Source of the DNA: an uncultured Oscillospiraceae bacterium
GTDB taxonomy: Bacteria; Bacillota; Clostridia; Oscillospirales; Acutalibacteraceae
Length of the DNA stretch: 18,564 nucleotides
Reading direction: 5' to 3'
NCBI GenBank assembly: GCA_900541905.1
Contig: UQLQ01000030.1
Span: 1-18,564, forward strand
Shown: one piece after another, positions 4,339 through 11,843 of the stretch
Position numbering within the stretch: position 1 is the stretch's first letter
How the letters are laid out: every line of letters begins with the position of its first letter
The notes under the pieces: model-generated
The model's input: only the letters and a program-made list of their open reading frames with translations
Database searches by the model: none
Told to the model about the DNA's origin: nothing
Program-made: the position numbers and the translations under genes

Positions 4339-6603
4339 ATGAAACAGACAGGCGTAAAAAAGTGTCGAAGAACGGCAGCTATGCTTGCTGCAACCTTTAC
4401 TGCATTGCTGGCAGTATCCAGTTTTAGTTTTGTGCAGGCGGAAGAAAATACAGAAATTTCATTTCCTGTATTGGAAGAAATACCCTTTGCGGATATGCTG
4501 AAAGACCAGTTGGACCGTGACTTAAATGTACCCGCAACTTATGCAAATACAGGTGTTGATTTGCCTGCATCTTATGATTTACGCGATCACAATTTATCAA
4601 CGTCGGTAAAAAATCAGAACCCATTAGGCACTTGTTGGGCTTTTGCGGCAACTGCGGCAGTAGAGTCCAATTACTTATTAAAAACAGGAGTTGCACCTGA
4701 TTTTTCGGAAAAACATTTGGCTTATTTTACAAAGCATGCAAGACCTGAAGGATTAGATCAGGCGGGAGAAGGCATGAATAACAATAATATAGGTTCTGCC
4801 TTAGACAGCGGACAAGTAACAAATGCTATGGGTACCTACGCTGCTTGGCAAGGTCCTGTTTATGAAAGCGATGTCCCGTATCAGGATGATAACGGAGGAA
4901 AAGATAAAGATGCTAATTGGACTGTAAATGAAACATATCGTACCGCTAGCGAAGCGCATTTGCAAAATGCAGAAATATTTCCCAGCCCTGCTAACTGGAC
5001 AACAGGAGAATATGTTTACGATGCCAAGGCTGTTGAACAAATAAAAGAATCTATTTATAATAATGGTGCTGTAAGTGCCTTTTACTATGTATATCAGCCT
5101 ACAAGTGATGCCGAAAAAGATAATATCTTGAAATATTGGAATGAAGAACATGGGTGTTATTATACCACAGGGTCAAATAGCCCTAATCATGTTGTTGCTA
5201 TTATCGGTTGGGATGATAATTTTTCTAAAGATAACTTTAGCGGAGATACAAAACCAGAAGGAAATGGTGCTTTTCTAATTAAAAACAGCTGGGGAGAAGA
5301 TCCTGATTCCTATTCTGCAGTGCATGATTATATGCATGCTATCCCAAATGATGAAGGTGGAAAAGATAATGGGTATTTTTGGATTTCTTATTATGATGAG
5401 AGTTTAAGTTTGCCTGTTTCTTATGAGATGGATGTTATAACAGACGGATTTGATTACGACAATATAGAGCAATATGATTATCTTGGTATTACTTCTCCAT
5501 TATCTATGTCACAGAGTGCTGCTCAGGCTGTTTTAGCAGACAACGGATACACTGGTGGTATGGATGAATCCGTAGCTAATGTATTTACGGCAGATGATTA
5601 TGTCACTTTGGCTGCAGTGTCTCTATTTTCTAACCAAGCTGAAGGAAGCACAGCAGAAATTGCTGTTTATCTAGGTGGTGAATCAGGAAAACCCGAAAGC
5701 GGAACATTGGTTTCCAAACAGACTGCAACGGTTGATGGTAACGGATTTTATACTATAAATTTAGATCAACCGGTAAATTTACGTCCGGGAGATACTTATA
5801 CCATTGTTCAAACCGTAAATGGCGGTTCTGCTAACAATTACCTTCCTGTAGAGATTGGATATTTGTTGAATAGTTTTGAATATATTGCAGTCTCCAATCC
5901 GGGAGAAAGCTATATTAGTTGTGACGGACAATGGCTGGATGTTTCAACGTTAAAACCGTTTGAACTCCAAACTCAGGAAACCGCAATGAAACTGACTTTG
6001 GGTAATGCTATGATCAAAGCGTATACAAATGACAGACAGGAAAATGTTGCAGATAATGTCATTGCTATGATTCAAAATCTTCCTGAGATTACTGGTCTGG
6101 AGCAAGAATCAGATGTAGTAAAAGTACGCGATGCATACGATGCGTTAACAGAAGATTTAAAGGCACAGGTATATAACCTGAATCTGCTGGAAGCAGCAGA
6201 ACTTAAAATTACATCTTTAAAAGATGATCAGGCTGCGGCGGACAAAGTGAGCGAAATGATTGAAAACTTGGGTGAAATAACCAGTTTGGAACAAGAGCAA
6301 GCGGTAGCAGATGTACGCGCTGCTTATAACTCATTGACAGCAGAACAAAAAGAAAAAGTAATAAACTTAGCAGTTTTGGAAGCTGCCGAACAAAAAATAC
6401 AAGCACTGAAAGAAGAGCAAAACAACGCAGAGACCAATACAGGCTCAATGTCAGATCCTGAGACAGAGCAAGCGACTGTAAATGTAAATTCTCCATCTAC
6501 AGGAGATCAGAGAAATAATACTATGATTTATATTGCCGTGGCATTATCTGCTGCCATAGTTGTTTCAATTGTAGTATTACGAGTTAAAAAAGAGAAAAAA
6601 TAA
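4339..6603 (+). CDS. Cell-surface C1 (papain-like) cysteine peptidase with lectin-like domain
   Basis: A 754-residue secreted peptidase. A signal peptide (basic KKCRR, hydrophobic core, cleavage near VQA/EEN, residue 34) precedes a short pro-region and a C1A catalytic domain: oxyanion Gln93, nucleophile Cys99 in GTCWAF, His284 in NHVVAIIGWDD and Asn316 in IKNSWG. Residues of about 370-560 match the lectin-like domain often fused to C1 peptidases. Two similar helical repeats of about 62 residues follow (about 568-690; each runs from VIxMIxNLxEIT to LLEAAExKI). The C-terminus is SPSTGD (718-723), a membrane helix and KKEKK, a sorting-signal-like anchor that departs from LPXTG. ATG 4339 is chosen for its AGGGGGAA site; upstream TTG 4312 would extend the protein before the signal peptide. 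It is a single-gene unit, and its substrate is unknown. Confidence 0.88.
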   Translation: MKQTGVKKCRRTAAMLAATFTALLAVSSFSFVQAEENTEISFPVLEEIPFADMLKDQLDRDLNVPATYANTGVDLPASYDLRDHNLSTSVKNQNPLGTCWAFAATAAVESNYLLKTGVAPDFSEKHLAYFTKHARPEGLDQAGEGMNNNNIGSALDSGQVTNAMGTYAAWQGPVYESDVPYQDDNGGKDKDANWTVNETYRTASEAHLQNAEIFPSPANWTTGEYVYDAKAVEQIKESIYNNGAVSAFYYVYQPTSDAEKDNILKYWNEEHGCYYTTGSNSPNHVVAIIGWDDNFSKDNFSGDTKPEGNGAFLIKNSWGEDPDSYSAVHDYMHAIPNDEGGKDNGYFWISYYDESLSLPVSYEMDVITDGFDYDNIEQYDYLGITSPLSMSQSAAQAVLADNGYTGGMDESVANVFTADDYVTLAAVSLFSNQAEGSTAEIAVYLGGESGKPESGTLVSKQTATVDGNGFYTINLDQPVNLRPGDTYTIVQTVNGGSANNYLPVEIGYLLNSFEYIAVSNPGESYISCDGQWLDVSTLKPFELQTQETAMKLTLGNAMIKAYTNDRQENVADNVIAMIQNLPEITGLEQESDVVKVRDAYDALTEDLKAQVYNLNLLEAAELKITSLKDDQAAADKVSEMIENLGEITSLEQEQAVADVRAAYNSLTAEQKEKVINLAVLEAAEQKIQALKEEQNNAETNTGSMSDPETEQATVNVNSPSTGDQRNNTMIYIAVALSAAIVVSIVVLRVKKEKK

Positions 6604-6670
6604 TTTTATAACACAGCATTATTCCATATTAAGCAGGCATTTCAAACCCTAAAAATTTAAATATTCAGTG

Positions 6671-6704
6671 AAAAAGACTGTACGATTTCGTACAGTCTTT
6701 TTTA
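6671..6704 (+). terminator. Intrinsic terminator after the surface protease
   Basis: A perfect 14-bp stem (AAAAAGACTGTACG with its complement at 6689-6702) around ATTT runs into a T tract. Since A tracts also lie upstream, it could work on both strands. Confidence 0.9.
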
Positions 6705-6828
6705 TTGCTCCTGTTTATCATAAGAAAACATCTTTCCATTTGGATATGGGAAGTTACATGAAAAATTTTTTAAATTATGTCATAAATGAATATTGTCACT
6801 TGGCTGACTTGTGAACAAAACATGAAAA

Positions 6829-6890
6829 CTTAATGAAATCTTAATGCGCGGGCGTTTATACTAATACCTTTTTTAAATCTTTGCTATTAT
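6829..6890 (+). promoter_or_regulatory. kdpFABC promoter with tandem KdpE-like sites
   Basis: CTTAATG occurs at 6829-6835 and again at 6840-6846, an 11-bp period typical of OmpR/PhoB-family tandem half-sites. A CGTTTATA follows (6853-6860). The likely -10 is the extended element TGCTATTAT (6882-6890); the -35 at the right distance (TAATAC, 6862-6867) is poor, as expected for an activator-dependent promoter. KdpE, encoded downstream, is the expected activator. The rest of the 325-nt gap after the protease gene (6604-6928) holds only the terminator and this region. Confidence 0.65.
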
Positions 6891-6928
6891 ACTTGTTGAG
6901 GAAGGCGCAAAAAAGGGGATGAGAAAAG

Positions 6929-7021
6929 ATGTTGATAATTGTTTCAATTATTGGTTGCATTGCGGTCGCGCTTCTAGTTTATTATGTAGTAATCTTAATG
7001 AAAGGAGATAATCAAAAATGA
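6929..7021 (+). CDS. kdpF: Potassium-transporting ATPase subunit KdpF
   Basis: A 30-residue single-span membrane peptide (MLIIVSIIGCIAVALLVYYV, then VILMKGDNQK). KdpF stabilises the KdpABC complex in the membrane, and its usual length is about 29 residues. It starts at ATG 6929 after AAAAGGGGATGAG and ends in an ATGA overlap with kdpA, so the two are translationally coupled. Size, hydropathy and position directly before kdpA make the call firm, although so short a peptide has little sequence signature of its own. An out-of-frame ATG at 6919 opens a different frame and is rejected. Confidence 0.88.
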   Translation: MLIIVSIIGCIAVALLVYYVVILMKGDNQK

Positions 7022-8832
7022 ACACAGTTTTACAATACGTTCTGTATCTTGTAATTCTTGTTGCATTGGCCGTTCCACTCGGGTTTTATATTAAAAGAGT
7101 AATGGAAGGCGAAAAGACCTTTCTTTCAAGAATACTTACACCGTGTGAAAAAGGTGTATATAAGTTAATGAGGATTAAAAGTGACGAACAGATGACATGG
7201 AAAAAATATTTGGTCAGCGTACTGATTTTTTCCGGTATTGGATTTCTGTTTGTCTTTCTTTTGCAATTGCTTCAGGGATTTTTGCCCGGCAACCCACAGG
7301 GACTCTCCGGAGTATCGTGGGACTTATCTTTTAACACTGCCATTAGTTTTATTACCAATACAAACTGGCAGGCATACACCGGTGAGTCAACTTTAAGCTA
7401 TTTAACACAAGCTCTGGGACTTACAGTACAAAACTTCGTTTCCGCAGCAACCGGTATTGCGGTTTTATATGCGTTGATTCGTGGTTTTACAAAAGTAAAA
7501 GATACAGGACTTGGAAGCTTCTGGGTAGACCTTACACGTATTACAGTTCACGTATTAATTCCTTTAAACCTCATTATTGCGCTTTGTCTTGTTGGCGGCG
7601 GAGTCATTCAGAACTTTAAACCGGCTGAAACCGTTTCTTTGGTAGAACCTGTAGCGGTAAGTGCAGACGGTGAAGTATTGGAGGGTGCAACGGTTGATTT
7701 AGATACCAATACCGTTACCTTAAATGGTGAGGTTGTTTCAGATGCACAGATTGTAACGGAACAATTTGTTCCAATGGGTCCTGCGGCCAGCCAGGTTGCA
7801 ATTAAGCAAACAGGTACAAACGGCGGTGGTTACATGGGGGTAAACTCAGCTCACCCACTTGAAAACCCAAATCCATTTACAAACTTGCTTGAAATGATTT
7901 CTCTGCTGTTAATTCCTGCAGCTTTATGCTTCTCCTTTGGTTTAAGCATCAAGAATAAAAAGCAAGGTTTCGCTATTTTCTGCGCAATGTTTATTTGCTT
8001 GGTACTTGCCCTAAGTTCAGTGGCGGTTACAGAACAAATCGGCACATCTCAATTGAGTGACAACGGTGCGGTAAATCTAACAATGTACGATCAAGCCGGC
8101 GGTAATATGGAAGGTAAAGAATCCCGTTTTGGTATTGCAACTTCCGCAACATGGGCTACCTTTACAACTGCTGCTTCTAACGGTTCCGTTAACTCCATGC
8201 ATGACAGTTATACACCGCTTGGAGGTATGGTCACAATGTTGCTGATGCAATTAGGTGAAGTTATATTCGGTGGTGTTGGCTGCGGTCTGTATGGTATGCT
8301 GGCCTTTGCGATACTCACGGTATTCATAGCCGGTCTTATGGTTGGACGAACGCCGGAATTCTTGGGTAAAAAGATTGAACCATATGAAATGAAATGGTCA
8401 GTTGTTGTTTGTTTGGCAACACCTGTTGCGATTTTGTTGGGCAGTGGTATTGCCGCAATTGTTCCGGGTGTGGCAGACAGCTTAAATAACTCAGGAGCAC
8501 ATGGATTCTCAGAGATGTTGTACGCATATTCGTCGTGTGGTGGTAATAACGGCTCGGCATTTGCCGGCTTTAACGGAAATACGGTATTCCTGAATGTGTC
8601 ATTGGGTCTGGTAATGCTTTTTGCAAGGTTTTTACCTATTATCGGTACTCTGGCCATTGCCGGAAGTCTTGCCAAAAAGAGCAAGATTGCAACCACGTCC
8701 GGAACTTTATCCACTACAAACGCAATGTTCGTATTCTTACTGATATTAATTGTACTTTTGGTCGGTGCTCTCAGTTTCTTACCGGCACTTGCACTGGGAC
8801 CAATCGCTGAGTTCTTCAGCACAATAGCGTAA
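7018..8832 (+). CDS. kdpA: Potassium-transporting ATPase subunit KdpA
   Basis: A 604-residue polytopic membrane protein, the potassium-selective channel-like subunit of the high-affinity KdpFABC pump. It carries the four quasi-symmetric selectivity regions: TNTNWQAYTGE (about 113-123), GTNGGGYMGVNSAHP (from 266), the SNGSVNSMHD region (about 390), and CGGNNGSAFAGFNGN (from 507). It is longer than the E. coli protein (557). A good part of the excess is an extra hydrophilic stretch (about residues 216-247, DGEVLEGATVDLDTNTV and following) in the external loop before the second selectivity region. It starts in an ATGA overlap with kdpF after AAAGGAGATA. The gene belongs to the kdpFABC operon and should be induced when potassium is scarce. 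Confidence 0.97.
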   Translation: MNTVLQYVLYLVILVALAVPLGFYIKRVMEGEKTFLSRILTPCEKGVYKLMRIKSDEQMTWKKYLVSVLIFSGIGFLFVFLLQLLQGFLPGNPQGLSGVSWDLSFNTAISFITNTNWQAYTGESTLSYLTQALGLTVQNFVSAATGIAVLYALIRGFTKVKDTGLGSFWVDLTRITVHVLIPLNLIIALCLVGGGVIQNFKPAETVSLVEPVAVSADGEVLEGATVDLDTNTVTLNGEVVSDAQIVTEQFVPMGPAASQVAIKQTGTNGGGYMGVNSAHPLENPNPFTNLLEMISLLLIPAALCFSFGLSIKNKKQGFAIFCAMFICLVLALSSVAVTEQIGTSQLSDNGAVNLTMYDQAGGNMEGKESRFGIATSATWATFTTAASNGSVNSMHDSYTPLGGMVTMLLMQLGEVIFGGVGCGLYGMLAFAILTVFIAGLMVGRTPEFLGKKIEPYEMKWSVVVCLATPVAILLGSGIAAIVPGVADSLNNSGAHGFSEMLYAYSSCGGNNGSAFAGFNGNTVFLNVSLGLVMLFARFLPIIGTLAIAGSLAKKSKIATTSGTLSTTNAMFVFLLILIVLLVGALSFLPALALGPIAEFFSTIA

Positions 8833-8844
8833 GGAGGTTATACT

Positions 8845-10914
8845 ATGGCATCAAATCCGAAAAAAGGCTTTGCCGATAAAAAAATGATTGGCCGAGCAAT
8901 TTCAGATTCTTTTATTAAACTTAATCCAAAAACACAAGCACAAAATCCTGTGATGCTGCTAGTTTACATCTCAGCTATTTTAACGACGATTCTTTGGATT
9001 ATTGCTCTGTGCGGTTTGAAGGATGCTTCAGCCGGTTATACACTTGCAATCGCGATTATTCTTTGGTTTACTGTTTTGTTTGCTAACTTTGCAGAAGCCA
9101 TTGCCGAAGGCAGAGGCAAGGCACAGGCCGACTCTTTGCGTGCGGCAAAAAAAGATGTGGAAGCCCATAAGATACCATCAGCAGACCAAAAGGATGCAAT
9201 TACAGTGGTATCTTCCGCAACTTTGAAAAAAGGTGATATTGTAATTGTTCAGGCAGGAGAACAAATTCCTGCCGATGGTGAGATTATTGAAGGTGCTGCA
9301 TCTGTAGATGAAAGTGCCATAACAGGCGAATCTGCTCCTGTTATCCGTGAAAGCGGCGGTGACAGAAGTGCTGTTACAGGTGGTACCACAGTGTTATCTG
9401 ACTGGATTGTGGTACAGGTTACCAGTGACGCAGGAGAAAGCTTCTTGGATAAAATGATTGCAATGGTTGAGGGTGCTGCCAGGAAGAAAACACCAAACGA
9501 AATTGCACTCCAAATTTTCCTTGTCGCTCTATCTATTATCTTTATTTTGGTTACAGTTTCTCTTTATACCTACTCTGTTTTTTCAGCAAATCAGGCAGGT
9601 ATTGAAAATCCTACTTCCGTAACCACATTGGTTGCATTGCTTGTTTGTTTGGCTCCTACTACCATTGGCGCATTGTTGTCTGCCATTGGTATTGCAGGCA
9701 TGAGCCGACTCAATCAGGCCAATGTACTTGCAATGAGTGGTCGTGCTATTGAGGCAGCAGGTAACGTTGACATTTTAATGCTTGATAAAACAGGTACCGT
9801 TACATACGGTAACCGTCAGGCACATGAATTTGTTCCTGTTGACGGCGCTTCCATTATAGAATTGGCTGATGCTGCTTATTTATCTTCTTTATCTGACGAG
9901 ACACCGGAGGGTAGAAGCATCGTTGCTCTTGCAAAAGAAAAATATGGTGTTGAGGAAAGAACAATTGCAGAGAATGAAATGACATTTATTCCATTTACAG
10001 CCAAAACCCGTATGAGTGGTGTGGACTATCATGGTATGGAAGTACGTAAAGGTGCAGCAGATACTGTCCGTAATTATGTACATGAAGCGGGTGGAAGTTA
10101 CACTGAGGAATGTTACGAAACAGTAAAAGCCATTTCCAATCAGGGTGGTACTCCTTTGGTTGTAGCAAAGGACCATAAAATTTTGGGTGTAATACACCTA
10201 AAAGATATTGTAAAACAAGGTGTAAAAGAAAAATTTGCTGATTTAAGAAAAATGGGTATTAAAACCATCATGATTACAGGTGATAACCCATTAACTGCTG
10301 CAGCCATTGCAGCAGAGGCAGGTGTAGACGATTTCTTGGCAGAAGCAACACCTGAAGCAAAACTTCAAATGATTCGCGATTATCAAAGCAAAGGCCACTT
10401 GGTTGCTATGACAGGTGACGGTACCAACGACGCACCGGCTCTTGCACAAGCAGACGTTGCGGTGGCCATGAACAGTGGTACACAAGCGGCGAAAGAAGCC
10501 GGAAACATGGTCGATTTGGATTCTTCACCTACAAAACTGATTGATATTGTACGTGTTGGTAAACAATTGTTAATGACAAGAGGTAGTTTGACAACATTCT
10601 CAATCGCAAACGACGTTGCAAAATATTTTGCAATTATCCCTGCTTTGTTTATGGGATTGTATCCGGGGTTGTCCGCACTGAATATTATGGGCTTGCATTC
10701 CCCGCAAACAGCAGTACTATCCGCTATTATTTACAATGCATTAATTATCATTGTATTGATTCCATTGGCTCTAAAAGGTGTAAAATATCGTGAAGTTTCG
10801 TCCGGAAAACTATTGTCGAGGAACTTGCTGATATATGGTTTGGGCGGACTGGTGGCGCCGTTTGTATGTATTAAGCTATTGGATATGTTGTTAACTGTTA
10901 TGGGAATTGGTTAA
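8845..10914 (+). CDS. kdpB: Potassium-transporting ATPase ATP-binding subunit KdpB
   Basis: A 689-residue P-type ATPase, the catalytic subunit that hydrolyses ATP to drive potassium uptake. Visible motifs: TGES (160-163) in the actuator domain, where a serine in the E. coli protein is an inhibitory phosphorylation site; DKTGT with the phosphorylated Asp314; and the hinge motif TGDGTNDAPAL near residue 530. Membrane helices occur at about 35-85, 220-280 and 575-685. The length equals that of typical KdpB (about 680-690). ATG 8845 lies 12 nt after kdpA with AAGGAGGT in between. The kdpC start follows closely, as usual for the operon. Confidence 0.98.
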   Translation: MASNPKKGFADKKMIGRAISDSFIKLNPKTQAQNPVMLLVYISAILTTILWIIALCGLKDASAGYTLAIAIILWFTVLFANFAEAIAEGRGKAQADSLRAAKKDVEAHKIPSADQKDAITVVSSATLKKGDIVIVQAGEQIPADGEIIEGAASVDESAITGESAPVIRESGGDRSAVTGGTTVLSDWIVVQVTSDAGESFLDKMIAMVEGAARKKTPNEIALQIFLVALSIIFILVTVSLYTYSVFSANQAGIENPTSVTTLVALLVCLAPTTIGALLSAIGIAGMSRLNQANVLAMSGRAIEAAGNVDILMLDKTGTVTYGNRQAHEFVPVDGASIIELADAAYLSSLSDETPEGRSIVALAKEKYGVEERTIAENEMTFIPFTAKTRMSGVDYHGMEVRKGAADTVRNYVHEAGGSYTEECYETVKAISNQGGTPLVVAKDHKILGVIHLKDIVKQGVKEKFADLRKMGIKTIMITGDNPLTAAAIAAEAGVDDFLAEATPEAKLQMIRDYQSKGHLVAMTGDGTNDAPALAQADVAVAMNSGTQAAKEAGNMVDLDSSPTKLIDIVRVGKQLLMTRGSLTTFSIANDVAKYFAIIPALFMGLYPGLSALNIMGLHSPQTAVLSAIIYNALIIIVLIPLALKGVKYREVSSGKLLSRNLLIYGLGGLVAPFVCIKLLDMLLTVMGIG

Positions 10915-10927
10915 GGAGGAATTGTAC

Positions 10928-11536
10928 ATGAAAACATTAAAAAGCGTGTTACCGCGTGCAGCACTTATCTTTTTAATCTTTACCATTGTGTGCGGTGTTG
11001 TTTATACAGGTGTTGTAACAGGTCTTGCACAGCTTATTTTTCCTAACCAAGCCAATGGCAGTATCATCGAAGTAGACGGTAAAAAATATGGTTGTGAATT
11101 GTTAGGTCAGCAATACACTGATGATGCACACATGTGGGGCCGTATTATGAATATCGATGTATCTACTTATACAGATGAAAATGGAAAGGCGCTTATGTAT
11201 GCAACCCCGTCAAACCTAAGTCCTGCAAGTGAAGAATACCAAGCATTGGTAGACGAACGCGTACAAAAAATTAAAGCAGCCAATCCTGATATGGGTGATA
11301 CCCCCATTCCTGTCGATTTGGTGACATGTTCGGGCAGTGGTCTTGACCCGCATATTTCTGTGGCAGCCGCTGAATATCAAATTCCCAGACTTGCTAAGGC
11401 AAACAATAAAACCGAAGAAGAAATCAGAGCCATCATTGATAAATGTAAAAATGGCAGATTTATAGGAATCTTTGGTGAAGAAACCGTAAATGTTTTAAAA
11501 GTAAATCTTATGTTAGACGGCATTTTAAAAGAATAA
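10928..11536 (+). CDS. kdpC: Potassium-transporting ATPase subunit KdpC
   Basis: A 202-residue protein with one N-terminal membrane helix (about residues 10-33) and an extracytoplasmic domain. It contains the family signature GSGLDPHIS and the following helix with IPRLAKAN. The end, VNVLKVNLMLD, also fits KdpC. KdpC joins KdpA and KdpB in the pump and supports potassium capture. ATG 10928 is chosen because AAGGAGGA (10913-10920) is 7 nt upstream; an earlier in-frame GTG overlapping kdpB would add MVKEELY and has no ribosome site. It is the last gene of the operon and is followed by a strong terminator. Confidence 0.97.
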   Translation: MKTLKSVLPRAALIFLIFTIVCGVVYTGVVTGLAQLIFPNQANGSIIEVDGKKYGCELLGQQYTDDAHMWGRIMNIDVSTYTDENGKALMYATPSNLSPASEEYQALVDERVQKIKAANPDMGDTPIPVDLVTCSGSGLDPHISVAAAEYQIPRLAKANNKTEEEIRAIIDKCKNGRFIGIFGEETVNVLKVNLMLDGILKE

Positions 11537-11562
11537 TTTTGTTTGAGCATTACAAATATATT

Positions 11563-11598
11563 AAGGGATTTTTCCATTGAAGGAAAAATCCCTTTTTT
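11563..11598 (+). terminator. Intrinsic terminator after kdpC
   Basis: A perfect 13-bp stem (AAGGGATTTTTCC with its complement at 11582-11594), a 6-nt loop and a T run. It separates kdpFABC from kdpDE, so the regulators need their own promoter. Confidence 0.92.
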
Positions 11599-11715
11599 GT
11601 ATGCTTATATTTGTGAGATATTTTCAATAAAAGAAATGCACTCGTTTTTTCACGTTTTTAAACTATAAATCATTTGTTTGTATTTCTGTTATGGATACAA
11701 ATACAAGTGGATATA

Positions 11716-11808
11716 TTGTAAAGATGTAGTCATATGATATAATCTTTATACAATCTTAATGCTATTTGCAGTTCGTTTATATTTCCTTAAGATTGGCTAT
11801 GCTATAAT
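11716..11808 (+). promoter_or_regulatory. kdpDE promoter region with KdpE-like element and inverted repeat
   Basis: Two promoters are plausible: TTGTAA (11716-11721), 16 nt, TATAAT (11738-11743); and a downstream TATAAT (11803-11808) with a poor -35. Between them lies AATCTTAATGC (11752-11762), whose last 10 bases also occur in the kdpF promoter, and a further CGTTTATA (11774-11781) found in both. CAATCTTAA (11751-11759) is mirrored by TTAAGATTG (11787-11795), a 9-bp inverted repeat just upstream of the second -10. Auto-regulation by KdpE is the simplest reading. The 307-nt gap between kdpC and kdpD holds only this region and the kdpC terminator. Confidence 0.6.
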
Positions 11809-11843
11809 AAATTTATCTATCAAAGCGCTTTGGAGTGAATGAT

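Noticed and set aside
8208..8822. Long minus-strand open frame (204 codons) inside kdpA
   Set aside because: It is opposite a clear kdpA with all motifs, has no recognisable domain and is explained by codon composition.
9889..10197. Minus-strand open frame inside kdpB
   Set aside because: Antisense to a conserved P-type ATPase region; no ribosome site or domain.
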